Shown: positions 24,762 to 33,165 of the stretch, piece after piece
Numbering within the stretch: the stretch's first letter is position 1
How the letters are laid out: every line of letters begins with the position of its first letter
Virus record (IMG/VR): IMGVR_UViG_3300020442_000563
Span: 1 to 59,924 of that record
Length of the DNA stretch: 59,924 bases
Origin: a virus
Strand: one strand, 5' to 3'
Program-made: the position numbers and the translations under genes
The notes under the pieces: model-generated
What the model saw: only the letters and a program-made list of their open reading frames with translations
The model's database searches: none
Told to the model about the DNA's origin: nothing

Positions 24762-25313
24762 TTACCTCGCAATCTCGTAAACTAGAATATGGGATCCTGT
24801 TTGGTGGTGCCTACTATTGTTTGAACTATTTGGGTTTAAGTGTGTAGTTGGTCTAACATTAGTGTTAGCATTCCATCCAATATCTAGACGGTGATTTCCA
24901 ACCCCAAGATCAAAAGTTTTAAAGGACTTATGAACAATGAAAGTAGTTCTTTCATTATTACTGCCTGTATTAACACCACAGTAGTAAATACCTCCACCTG
25001 CTGGACCTGTTGGATGTCCACTAACTCCTGATGGTGAAGAGTTGTATCCATATCCAATTTGATCAATGGTGCAACACATACCAATATGTGGATAGTTATC
25101 CATACCAAGACCACCCATTACGCCAGTAACGAGGATATAGGAAGTTGCATTATCTTTTAACTTAGTAAAAACAAAATTATTTACTAATGCAGATCTTCCA
25201 GTAGCACCTGAAGAAGGACTGAGATCTCTACGAGATTCCTCTCTATATTTGCTGATATTTATAATACCCTTTGAAGGTGCAGCTGCGGGTACGTTAAGTA
25301 ATAGTCTAGCCAT
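24762..25313 (-). CDS. Fibre-region paralogue B (183 aa)
   Basis: The start MARLLLNVPAAAPSKGII at 25313 is used because TAATG overlaps the stop of the gene upstream by one base; a version from 25352 would intrude on that gene. It shares the N-terminus, the NFVFTKLKDNATSYILV-like strands, the HRLDIGWNANTNVRPT block and the ILVYEIAR end with its siblings. It is part of a three-gene paralogue set. Confidence 0.7.
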   Translation of the reverse strand: MARLLLNVPAAAPSKGIINISKYREESRRDLSPSSGATGRSALVNNFVFTKLKDNATSYILVTGVMGGLGMDNYPHIGMCCTIDQIGYGYNSSPSGVSGHPTGPAGGGIYYCGVNTGSNNERTTFIVHKSFKTFDLGVGNHRLDIGWNANTNVRPTTHLNPNSSNNSRHHQTGSHILVYEIAR

Positions 25314-25888
25314 TAGTATGCAATCTCCCAAACTCTTAAGTAACCATACCACCTTTCTTCACCCCTTTGATCCATAGTTCCTGTGTTTGAACCGTTGGTG
25401 CCACTACCTGATCTTGGGTTTGGACACCACGTGTGTCCTGGTCTATTGTTACCACCATCATTAGTTTCCCAACGAATGACAATAGGAACAGTGCCTATGC
25501 CTATATTAGAGGAAGAAATATTTGGAGAACGTCCATCCAATGTTTCGGAGTGTGCATAATTTTGATGAGTATATAAAGCAAATTCTCTTTCAGAATTACC
25601 CGTCATTCCCCAGTGATAATTAGAACCATTGTACTTATCTGACGTTTGATTTAACGCTCTAATGCATGGTGATGGAGCATATGAATATGCTTCCAAAGCA
25701 TTACAATGAGCAGTAAAGTACAAATATGTTTCGTTCGCTGCTTTTACTTTCGGATAGTTATAAGTGTATAACGTATAATTTGTAACGTCACTATTTAATG
25801 GACCAACCTGCGACATAATATACTCACCAGTAGAAACTAATTTAGAAGCTACTGATTTTGGTGGCGGATTTTTAATTGCTCTTCCCAT
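25313..25888 (-). CDS. Fibre-region paralogue C (191 aa)
   Basis: The product begins MGRAIKNPPPKSVASKLV and ends RVWEIAY, matching its two downstream siblings in overall plan though most diverged. It contains SEREFALYTHQNYAHSETL and VPIVIRWETNDGGNNRPGH. The three genes run head to tail with 0-2 base gaps. An AGGAGGT ribosome-binding site lies about seven bases before the ATG. A triple tandem set of receptor-type proteins may present alternative tips. Confidence 0.7.
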   Translation of the reverse strand: MGRAIKNPPPKSVASKLVSTGEYIMSQVGPLNSDVTNYTLYTYNYPKVKAANETYLYFTAHCNALEAYSYAPSPCIRALNQTSDKYNGSNYHWGMTGNSEREFALYTHQNYAHSETLDGRSPNISSSNIGIGTVPIVIRWETNDGGNNRPGHTWCPNPRSGSGTNGSNTGTMDQRGEERWYGYLRVWEIAY

Positions 25889-25920
25889 GATGGTGTTACC
25901 TCCTGTTTATTTGATTTTTA

Positions 25921-26232
25921 TCAGGATAATTCAACACCCCAACATACAAACGCTACGTCTCCGTTAACGGAAGTAACGTCAATTTTGTCGCCAGTTTTTA
26001 GAACAATACCAGTTCTTTCAATAACAGAACTAGCTGCTACGTCAGTACCTGATTCAATTTCGTGTTGAGTTCCACGTGTGTCCCCTTGAGGAACTGCGGC
26101 GATAGAAACATCAGTAGTAGAACCAGCTCTGTTACATGCAGAAATGTTGATAACAATTCCTGTTGATGCAGTAAAGAGAGTAGTCCATGAGTTGGATGCT
26201 GGTTTGGATGCCGCCTGTAGTCCAGATGCCAT
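25921..26232 (-). CDS. Small virion-type protein (103 aa)
   Basis: The product begins MASGLQAASKPASNSWTTLF and is a single beta-rich domain: VINISACNRAGSTTDVSI, KTGDKIDVTSVNGDVAFVCWG. It has the size of a fibre-attached domain or small cement protein. A perfect TATAAATA octamer lies about 27 bases upstream, so it heads an operon. Function unknown. Confidence 0.7.
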   Translation of the reverse strand: MASGLQAASKPASNSWTTLFTASTGIVINISACNRAGSTTDVSIAAVPQGDTRGTQHEIESGTDVAASSVIERTGIVLKTGDKIDVTSVNGDVAFVCWGVELS

Positions 26233-26258
26233 TTTTTAATTTCTCCGATTATCTTAGT

Positions 26259-26266
26259 TATTTATA
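26259..26266 (-). promoter_or_regulatory. T4-type late promoter (perfect TATAAATA)
   Basis: A perfect octamer on the minus strand sits in the 38-base gap before the 103-aa gene, about 27 bases from its ATG. This operon probably continues through the three paralogues. Confidence 0.65.
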
Positions 26267-26270
26267 ATTA

Positions 26271-28457
26271 TCAAATAAATGATCCACAGAAATATGCAAA
26301 TCCTAGACCACCACTGCCCATATTCTTATAAGTAGTGCCGTCTTCTGTGAATTGCCATTTTCCAACGGTGTTATTCCAACGAATATCTCTAGAAGTTTGT
26401 ACAACTCCAGAACCATTTGTTGTTAGAACAACACGAACACCACCATCTCCAGCAGTAACATTGTTACCAGTTCTCAAATCAATCTGAGCATCTTCAACAC
26501 TTAATGTTGCTGTATTAATTGTGGTAGTTGTACCATTAACAGTGAAGTTTCCACCAACAGTAAAGTTACCAGCAACACCTGTCAAACCATCAACATAACT
26601 TTTAACTGCTGCTTGAGTTGGAACTTTAGAATCACTATTCTGTGATAAAGTTCCATCAGTTGAAAATTCGTTGATAGTAGCACCAATCAGACCACCAATA
26701 GAACCAAGTTGTAATGTTTCTAGACCTTTCAAATCAAAAGCAGAAGAGTCAAGAGTTACTTTACCAGTTGCCTGATCTACCTTGAAGAAATCTCCAACAT
26801 AGAAATTACCTAGTTCGTCTGTTGACACGTGGTAAACACGACCAGGATCAGTCTCGTTAGTAACAATCTGATCTGCCTGTGAAGGTGCTTGTGTTGGGTT
26901 ATTAGGCCAGTTAGTAGTATCTGAACCACCAGTACCAACTTGTAGGAAGTCGTGACCTGTTAAACGAACAACAGAGAATTCCTTTCTTACAGTTACAGCA
27001 GTGCCATCAGGAACAGGAGTTGCTCTAGAAGTTGAGAATACTAGAACGTGATAAGCAATACTATTAGCAGTAACACTACTTACAGTTTGAACTTGATAAG
27101 CATTACCATCAGTTTGATTAAACTGAAGAGAATCACCTGGATCTGCTGAAGTGTTGAATTGTGTTACCAGAATTCTTCCAGACTGGTTTGTTTCTACACT
27201 TGCTGCTGCCATTGTTGCAGTAGCACCAGAAGAACCACCAGTTACAACTTCGTTTGGAGCAAATGTTCCAGACTTACCTACAATGTATAGAACTTTTGGT
27301 TCTGATTGTTGGTTTACAATATAAGCAGTTGCACCAGATGTTCCACCAGTAATTTGCTCACCAGGTGTAAACTGTGTTGTAAGAACGTTTACATAGTTAA
27401 GCATGATACCACGAACGTTTCCTCCATTTGGAGTTTCGCCAGTATCAAATCCTTTTGCAAATACACCGTACTCACCATAAGAGTTTGATGAGTTTAGTGA
27501 TCTAATTTTAGAACCGCCAGTTGCAGCATAACCAACTTGACAGTAATATGTGAAACCAGAGATACACTCTACGTTTGCATTATCTTTTGCCCAAATACCA
27601 AGACCATCACTATGAATAGCAGTATATGTGTGGAACAACATACTACGGTTTCCACCTGCATGAAGTGAACCATCAACAAGAGCACCAGTAGCACCGTCAC
27701 CAAAAGAGGTTACGTTATAAATGTATGGTGACTTATCAGAAATTGCACTTTGTGCGTTCAATGCAAAGTATGTACCACCAATAGTTGCTGCTTCTGGATC
27801 ATGTCCTGGATTACCTGGTTGATATCCGCCCATGCCATCAAGAACGCAGTCTTGAACAATCGTACCATTACTCAAACGGAATAGAACAGAACGAGTATTG
27901 AGTAGAGAACCAGAGGAATCTAGACCAGTTCCTGGTTTGATGATCGTGGCACGGAGGTTATCACCAACGATTGTTGTATAAGGAGGAACAACGATTGGTA
28001 GTTGAACTTCCTCATAAACACCTGCTTTTACAAAGATAACAGCAGGAGCACTTGCAGTGGGAGTACCAATAGCACCACAAGCATACTTTACTGTTTTAAA
28101 TGCTGTGTCAATAGATCCACCACGTCCATTAGCGTCAGTACCATTAGTAGCAACATAATAGACGTTAGTAGCACCACCAATACTACCCCAAACAACGTCA
28201 TTTCCGTCAGATTGGAGAACAGCACCAGCAGCACCAAGATTTAATTTTTGGATTCTACCATTAGAATCATAGTAGAGAACATCACCTCTAGTACCAGTGT
28301 TGATGTTCGTTCCTTGTAATGAAAGGGATCCTCCAGAAGCATAGGTTGTAGTTCCGCTTACGCTCAAACTACCACTTACGTCTAAACTATTACTATCTGG
28401 AATTGAGACTGACGTTCCAGTGCGCCCTTTAATTTTGTCTACTCTTAATGTGGACAT
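26271..28457 (-). CDS. Tail spike-like protein with pectate-lyase-like beta-helix (728 aa)
   Basis: Residues 1-100 are a beta-rich base (STLRVDKIKGRTGTSVSI). From about residue 97 come VYYVATNGTDANG, VIFVKAGVYEEVQLPIV and TTIVGDNLRATII, the pattern of right-handed beta-helix spikes. Repeated QITGGTSGATAYI-like segments and KVPTQAAVKSYVDGL follow. VGGNFTVNGTTTTINTATLS near the end is shared with the 1523-aa and 634-aa proteins. It probably trimerises and may bind or cleave host surface glycan. No catalytic residues can be assigned by eye. Confidence 0.8.
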   Translation of the reverse strand: MSTLRVDKIKGRTGTSVSIPDSNSLDVSGSLSVSGTTTYASGGSLSLQGTNINTGTRGDVLYYDSNGRIQKLNLGAAGAVLQSDGNDVVWGSIGGATNVYYVATNGTDANGRGGSIDTAFKTVKYACGAIGTPTASAPAVIFVKAGVYEEVQLPIVVPPYTTIVGDNLRATIIKPGTGLDSSGSLLNTRSVLFRLSNGTIVQDCVLDGMGGYQPGNPGHDPEAATIGGTYFALNAQSAISDKSPYIYNVTSFGDGATGALVDGSLHAGGNRSMLFHTYTAIHSDGLGIWAKDNANVECISGFTYYCQVGYAATGGSKIRSLNSSNSYGEYGVFAKGFDTGETPNGGNVRGIMLNYVNVLTTQFTPGEQITGGTSGATAYIVNQQSEPKVLYIVGKSGTFAPNEVVTGGSSGATATMAAASVETNQSGRILVTQFNTSADPGDSLQFNQTDGNAYQVQTVSSVTANSIAYHVLVFSTSRATPVPDGTAVTVRKEFSVVRLTGHDFLQVGTGGSDTTNWPNNPTQAPSQADQIVTNETDPGRVYHVSTDELGNFYVGDFFKVDQATGKVTLDSSAFDLKGLETLQLGSIGGLIGATINEFSTDGTLSQNSDSKVPTQAAVKSYVDGLTGVAGNFTVGGNFTVNGTTTTINTATLSVEDAQIDLRTGNNVTAGDGGVRVVLTTNGSGVVQTSRDIRWNNTVGKWQFTEDGTTYKNMGSGGLGFAYFCGSFI

Positions 28458-28493
28458 GCTGTTTTATTCCGTAGATTGGCACTTGTTCTGAGT

Positions 28494-28501
28494 TATTTAT
28501 A
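28494..28501 (-). promoter_or_regulatory. T4-type late promoter (perfect TATAAATA)
   Basis: A perfect octamer on the minus strand overlaps the end of the 187-aa gene, about 37 bases before the 728-aa spike gene. Confidence 0.6.
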
Positions 28502-29060
28502 CAATGAGGACTGCTGTATCTCCAATAGAAACAGTCACTCCATCTTCAATATCAATAGATATATCTTCCTTATATTCTTGAGGAATCATACAATATCCTA
28601 CTTTTTTATCACCTGATAATTCTGCATCTTGTACAAATGTTGTTCTTATATTATCTGCAAAATCTGTAAGTTTTGGTAGGTTTGTTCTCTCAGTTGGATT
28701 TGAGAAAAACAAATAATCAGTGGTATCAGTTAGAGATAGTACACAACCGTCATCAATATCAACTGTTACACCATCATCAATATCAACAGTTGCATCCTCG
28801 TGAGTATAAACTTCTGCAAACTTGTTAGGAGATTTTATACTTCTATCAGAACCAAATCCTCCATAATAGAAAAAGATAATTTTATCAATTTGGTCTGAGA
28901 CTACACCAATGTCAGCACCAGCAATTTGAATTCTACCAACGTTTAGGTTTGCTGTACCAGTGTATGCTGCATGAATGTCTGCTGCAATTTCATTGATAGC
29001 AACCCTTTGAAACTCAATGGTGTTAGATGGTTGAACAATCTTTTTATTAATGCCTGCCAT
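28497..29060 (-). CDS. Fibre-attachment-type structural protein (187 aa)
   Basis: The N-terminal IEFQRVAINEIAADIHAAY matches the FEQQRQEINEIAADLHAL segment found at the start of two other fibre proteins in this window. It probably acts as a shared baseplate or hub anchor. The middle holds two DIDDGVTVDIDDG-type units and a later DIEDGVTVSIGD, short beta repeats. It contains no clear receptor-binding region. It may be a connector or scaffold for neighbouring fibres. Confidence 0.7.
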   Translation of the reverse strand: MAGINKKIVQPSNTIEFQRVAINEIAADIHAAYTGTANLNVGRIQIAGADIGVVSDQIDKIIFFYYGGFGSDRSIKSPNKFAEVYTHEDATVDIDDGVTVDIDDGCVLSLTDTTDYLFFSNPTERTNLPKLTDFADNIRTTFVQDAELSGDKKVGYCMIPQEYKEDISIDIEDGVTVSIGDTAVLIV

Positions 29061-29075
29061 TAGCCTATAAAAATA

Positions 29076-29098
29076 CCCTCTCTAGTATTTAGAGAGGG
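29076..29098 (-). terminator. Hairpin terminator with an embedded late promoter
   Basis: On the minus strand a 9-bp stem (CCCTCTCTA with TAGAGAGGG) encloses a 5-base loop and is followed by TATTTTTAT. It lies directly after the coiled-coil gene ending at 29109. The loop and one arm spell CTAAATAC, a late-promoter-like string. Confidence 0.75.
29085..29092 (-). promoter_or_regulatory. CTAAATAC late-type octamer inside the terminator hairpin
   Basis: The minus strand reads CTAAATAC, one of the CTAAATA variants seen also at 29347 and 55752. It is about 25 bases before the 187-aa gene start, the usual distance here. It overlaps the hairpin, so termination from upstream and initiation downstream are packed into the same 23 bases. 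Confidence 0.5.
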
Positions 29099-29108
29099 CA
29101 AGATTTCA

Positions 29109-29324
29109 TCATTCAGTCGCAGGTGTCGTAGGTTCTGGGGGACCATCCGATGTCTCTACCTGCTCCTCGTTCTTTGGGGAAAGCAAATCTAGAGTTTCCA
29201 ACCCACCCAATAGTTTAATTTTATATTCTCTGAGTGCTTGTAAATTCTTTTCTGCTTCTAAAATTTTTGTGTCTGCGTCTTTAAGTTGCTTATCAAATTC
29301 AATCTTGAGACTAGCGGCATCCAT
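29109..29324 (-). CDS. Coiled-coil protein (71 aa)
   Basis: The start MDAASLKIEFDKQLKDAD at 29324 is chosen because a CTAAATAG late octamer lies about 23 bases upstream, inside the alternative longer frame from 29375. Residues 8-45 form a strong coiled coil (DTKILEAEKNLQALREYKIK). The C-terminal tail is acidic, Pro- and Thr-rich (EEQVETSDGPPEPTTPATE). It is probably a trimeric or dimeric accessory of the fibre that follows upstream. A terminator lies just downstream. Confidence 0.7.
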   Translation of the reverse strand: MDAASLKIEFDKQLKDADTKILEAEKNLQALREYKIKLLGGLETLDLLSPKNEEQVETSDGPPEPTTPATE

Positions 29325-29346
29325 AATATCTAATTTGTAATGTGTA

Positions 29347-29354
29347 CTATTTAG
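29347..29354 (-). promoter_or_regulatory. CTAAATAG late-type octamer
   Basis: The minus strand reads CTAAATAG, overlapping the stop of the 854-aa fibre gene and about 23 bases before the coiled-coil gene at 29324. It decides that gene's start. Confidence 0.5.
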
Positions 29355-31915
29355 GTGGTCTTCATAATATAGCACAAAGCATAGTAAGGTGGCAAGTTTG
29401 CACCAGTTGCAGAAGAACCTTGTGTGTTGGTTCCAGTATCAGAAGGATTTCCTGTGGTTCCAGAAATACTAACGTTTTTACTACCTGTAGTTCCACTAAC
29501 ACTAATGTTAACATTATCACTTCCACTTCCACTAAAACTAAAGCTGTGATTGTGATCCTGACTTATACCAGCAGTAGTTCCACTGTGTGAGTGACCTCCT
29601 GCACTTTTAGTATTGCGGTTGTAATCCGCAGTCCAATCAGCAGTATCTTTAGGACCAGAACCACCTTGATCATCTGTTCCATCACCAAAATCCATACCGT
29701 GTGTGTGGGATCCTGTTGAGTTCGTACTAAATGTATGAGTATGGTTCTGACTTTGATTTCCTGTAGTTCCACTACCACTAACAGAAATATTAACGGTATC
29801 ACTACCACTGCCACTGAAAGAGTGATCGTGACTGCCACTGCCACTGAAAGAGTGAGTGTGATTATTGATGGTGTGTGAGTGAGATACTAACGTAGCATCA
29901 GCACTACCACCAGTGTCTCCTACATTGTAAGTAGAACCCGCACCAATAACAAATGTATTTCTAAGATCTGGTGGGGTTACCTGACTACCATTAATAGTAC
30001 GTGTTTGACCATCACATAGTATCCAACCAGATGGAATAGCATTTGCTGCACCAGACCATAATATAATTCCACCAGGAGGAAATACATGATATGCACTACT
30101 ATCTACAGATCCATCTGCTTTTAAAAATTCACTAGATGAACCACCTGTTTTCTTAAATCCACCTGCCTCTATTTGACCAGAAGCAGAATTAAATTTTAAA
30201 TTAGTTCCTGTCTTAGGTTCTAAATTTCCAGTTGAATCCTTAACAAATAATGGATAACAACTATCATCACTACTCTCATCTGCTACTGTAATTTGTGTAG
30301 GGGTTGTAGTGCTAATAACTCCAGCAGTAATATCAATTCCACTACCAATTTTTACACCACCTAAAACAGTGCTAGATGCTGTAGGTAATGAATAAACTGT
30401 ATCCGTTGAACTTACAACACCATTGCCATCAATACTAAGATTTGTACCTATCTTAATTCCACCAAGAACTGATGATGATGCAACTGGAATAGATGTTAAA
30501 AATCCAGATACATCTGGAGGTGTATATGTAAATGTTCCGTTAGTATTGTTGTAAGAAAGAGCAGCAGATCCAGGTGAATTTGAAACAACAGAAAAACTAG
30601 TAAGAGAAACACCGCCACCACTAGATTGTGCTATCCAAGCATAGTCATTACCATTCCAACTTAATACTTCACTAGCAGAAGCAGAAGATGTATTTAAATG
30701 AGTATCAACATTAGAATCTCCATAGGAACTTCCAGTTCCAATAGGATGTGCATCTACCCATTGATTACTATCACCATCAGTATAATATATTTTTAATCTA
30801 CCCTCGTCAGATTTATACCAAAGGTCTCCATTTGAAGGAGAAGATGGAGCAGTATCTGAAACAGATACGGTAGCACCCCCACCACCACCAGAAGCAGTGG
30901 CATCAGTATCATTTGTCCAAGAACTACCATTGTACTTTAACACCTGTCCGTTAGATGGACTTGTTATAGTGACATTGGATAAATCTTGAAGATTGACTGG
31001 TATAGTTGGTTTATTTAAAATTACTGCTAACCCACTAGTAGCAGCCCAATCAGATTGCACTGCTCCATCATCATCAGCGATGACCCAAGAAGTACCATTA
31101 TATTTTAAGATTTTATTGTTTGCTAGTCCACTTGTATTGACATCACTGAGATCATTCAATGCAGATACAGTAGATTTTGAGTTCCAAGAATTAATATCTG
31201 CTTGAGTGATATTCTTTACATGTGTTGGAACTGTAGGATCAGTTTCTGTAAATGATGTTAGATAACCAGGCGTAAAGTTTACCCAATTACTACCATTCCA
31301 TTTTAATAGTTGATCTGTTTGAGCACTGGTAATAGAAACATCACCAATATCATTAATACCACTAATTGTTGTTCCTGTGTTATCTGTACCATTTACCCAT
31401 GCAGTACCATTCCACTTGAGAACCTCATTTGCTTGTGGATTGTTGATAGTTACATTTCCAACTTGACTGAGAGTAGAAATGTTTGCAGAAGTATCAGTAC
31501 CGTTTTCCCATGCAGACCCATTCCATTTAAGAACTTGTCCTACGGATGGACTGTTGACAGTTACATCAGTGTGTCCACTAACAGAACCAAGAGTAGTTAA
31601 AAATCCACTAAGATCTGGTGGAGTATATGAGAATACCGCAGTGCCATTATTGTAAGAAAGAGCACCACCTCCACTAGCAGGATTAGTTATAATAGAAAAA
31701 CTAGTACTAACTACGTCCGTGTCTAGAACCCAAGCAGTACCGTTATACTTAATTATTTGCTGTACGTTAGGATTGGCAGCAGTTACATCAACAAGATCAT
31801 CTAAAGAAAAATTTGCAACTGTAGTATTGAGAGCATGAAGGTCAGCAGCAATTTCGTTAATTTCTTGCCTTTGCTGCTCAAACGTATCAGTTTTTGGGAC
31901 GTTCCGTAATACCAT
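29351..31915 (-). CDS. Tail fibre with phage collar domain and seven HxH motifs (854 aa)
   Basis: The N-terminus has the FEQQRQEINEIAADLHAL anchor. Residues about 40-450 carry short repeats of the type QVLKWNGSAWENGTD, a common fibre-shaft unit. From about residue 612 a phage collar domain appears (PPGGIILWSG, SGWILCDGQTRTINGSQ, TPPDLRNTFVIGAG). A His-rich tip follows, with seven HxH triads (HSH, HTH, HDH, HTH, HTH, HSH, HNH), and ends LPPYYALCYIMKT. T4 gp37 and gp12 bind metal through HxH groups in the same position. It is the best candidate for a receptor-binding fibre tip here. Confidence 0.88.
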   Translation of the reverse strand: MVLRNVPKTDTFEQQRQEINEIAADLHALNTTVANFSLDDLVDVTAANPNVQQIIKYNGTAWVLDTDVVSTSFSIITNPASGGGALSYNNGTAVFSYTPPDLSGFLTTLGSVSGHTDVTVNSPSVGQVLKWNGSAWENGTDTSANISTLSQVGNVTINNPQANEVLKWNGTAWVNGTDNTGTTISGINDIGDVSITSAQTDQLLKWNGSNWVNFTPGYLTSFTETDPTVPTHVKNITQADINSWNSKSTVSALNDLSDVNTSGLANNKILKYNGTSWVIADDDGAVQSDWAATSGLAVILNKPTIPVNLQDLSNVTITSPSNGQVLKYNGSSWTNDTDATASGGGGGATVSVSDTAPSSPSNGDLWYKSDEGRLKIYYTDGDSNQWVDAHPIGTGSSYGDSNVDTHLNTSSASASEVLSWNGNDYAWIAQSSGGGVSLTSFSVVSNSPGSAALSYNNTNGTFTYTPPDVSGFLTSIPVASSSVLGGIKIGTNLSIDGNGVVSSTDTVYSLPTASSTVLGGVKIGSGIDITAGVISTTTPTQITVADESSDDSCYPLFVKDSTGNLEPKTGTNLKFNSASGQIEAGGFKKTGGSSSEFLKADGSVDSSAYHVFPPGGIILWSGAANAIPSGWILCDGQTRTINGSQVTPPDLRNTFVIGAGSTYNVGDTGGSADATLVSHSHTINNHTHSFSGSGSHDHSFSGSGSDTVNISVSGSGTTGNQSQNHTHTFSTNSTGSHTHGMDFGDGTDDQGGSGPKDTADWTADYNRNTKSAGGHSHSGTTAGISQDHNHSFSFSGSGSDNVNISVSGTTGSKNVSISGTTGNPSDTGTNTQGSSATGANLPPYYALCYIMKTT

Positions 31916-32114
31916 CAGGATCCACCAATTGTTTTAATAGAGATTTGATCTCACTCATCTCACCTTTAAGATAATCTAATTCATGTTTCATATTTTGAAA
32001 CTTTGATTTAGATCTCTTGTATTTCTCAAAAGAAGACCTATCGGTATTTATGATAGCGCCAGAATTCACATCCCTGTAGAGATGATCATTATCTTTAACT
32101 TTTAAATGATCCAT
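31887..32114 (-). CDS. Small coiled-coil protein of unknown function (75 aa)
   Basis: Starting MDHLKVKDNDHLYRDVNS, the protein has a YRDxxSGAIINTDRSSFEKY motif. A C-terminal heptad-like helix (MKHELDYLKGEMSEIKSLL) follows. It overlaps the collar fibre gene by 29 bases and shares a base with the LamG-like gene. Its size and coiled coil suggest a fibre chaperone or attachment peptide. I do not recognise a named family. Confidence 0.65.
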   Translation of the reverse strand: MDHLKVKDNDHLYRDVNSGAIINTDRSSFEKYKRSKSKFQNMKHELDYLKGEMSEIKSLLKQLVDPDGITERPKN

Positions 32115-33007
32115 TATAATCCGAATCTTCCTTTCTCAGCATTCCAATGTGCAGCAATCTCTTGATTTGATAATGATCTATTGTAGATTCTAACAATAGC
32201 AACTTTACCTTCTAATCTTTCGTAATCATCTGCTCTTGATGCAATAGCAAATCCAGTACTACTTGAGACTGCCATACTACTACCCTGACTATGACTACCT
32301 TTCAATGAGTTATTAACCCACCAATAGTGAGTGCCACCAGTATACTGCCATACACAATGGAACCAAACATTATCACCAAATGAATCCCAGTCTCTATCAC
32401 CAGAACCAGCACTAACTCCAGAACTATTAAAGTGGAACTGACCACCAGGATCTACAATATGGTTAAACTGATTAGGGAATCCACTACCATATCGTGATAC
32501 AAGTACATCTCTTCCAGATCCATTGTACATGTACCACCCTTCAATACACAAAGAAGCAGTATTTAATTTATCTGACATCGCAGGGTTTCCACTACCTGCA
32601 CCAACAGTAATTCTACAATTATTAGTGTAAGTGTCTATATGTCCACCATTAGCAGTCTTATAATTAAAAGATCCACCATTCAAGTTTACTGGAGTATTAG
32701 ATGAACTACTACCCCAATCTGTTGAACTATGGTCTAATGCTGCTGCTAATGATGTTGAACCAGTAATTTGTTGATTATCAGAATAAGACAGTCTTCCAAA
32801 ATCAAGGTCCATCAATAAACCAGATCCAGGACCTTGAGAATAAGCAGCACCTCCACCTAATGCACTCCATGCAGAACCATCCCATGCTTTAAGTTTATCA
32901 TCAGTTGTATTGTAAACAATACTACCCTCGTCATTTGCTCCAAGTCCACTTGGATCTGAGGATTCTGGTCCGTAAATTCTTCTGTTTCCTACGTAAATTG
33001 GTGACAT
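32114..33007 (-). CDS. LamG/concanavalin-like lectin-domain fibre protein (297 aa)
   Basis: The start MSPIYVGNRRIYGP at 33007 is chosen because GAGGATAAT precedes it at proper distance; an in-frame start at 33034 overlaps more of the preceding small gene. Residues 1-70 are a small beta unit with SIVYNTTDDKLKAWDGSAW, like the fibre shaft repeats. The rest is a jelly-roll lectin pattern: SLCIEGWYMYNGSGRDVLV, HYWWVNNSLKG and the LamG end VAIVRIYNRSLSNQEI. It probably binds host glycans. No catalytic site is apparent. Confidence 0.78.
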   Translation of the reverse strand: MSPIYVGNRRIYGPESSDPSGLGANDEGSIVYNTTDDKLKAWDGSAWSALGGGAAYSQGPGSGLLMDLDFGRLSYSDNQQITGSTSLAAALDHSSTDWGSSSSNTPVNLNGGSFNYKTANGGHIDTYTNNCRITVGAGSGNPAMSDKLNTASLCIEGWYMYNGSGRDVLVSRYGSGFPNQFNHIVDPGGQFHFNSSGVSAGSGDRDWDSFGDNVWFHCVWQYTGGTHYWWVNNSLKGSHSQGSSMAVSSSTGFAIASRADDYERLEGKVAIVRIYNRSLSNQEIAAHWNAEKGRFGL

Positions 33008-33018
33008 ATTATCCTCTA

Positions 33019-33165
33019 TTAAGCATCCACCCAAGCGGTTCCATTATAAACTTTTAGTTTATTTTCGGTGGTATTATAGTATTCATCTCCTTCTGTTGGA
33101 GCAGGGGATGTTGGAGCAGAACTAGATTCAGCGTAATACTTACGACCGCCAATGTGTAGTGGCAT
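33019..33165 (-). CDS. Small fibre-unit protein (48 aa)
   Basis: ATG 33165 overlaps the TGA of the 634-aa fibre gene in an ATGA junction. The product begins MPLHIGGRKYYAESSSAP and ends YNTTENKLKVYNGTAWVDA, which matches the N-terminal unit of the LamG-like neighbour. It seems to be a free-standing copy of the shaft unit. It might be a short capping or accessory protein, or a remnant of a split fibre gene. Confidence 0.7.
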   Translation of the reverse strand: MPLHIGGRKYYAESSSAPTSPAPTEGDEYYNTTENKLKVYNGTAWVDA

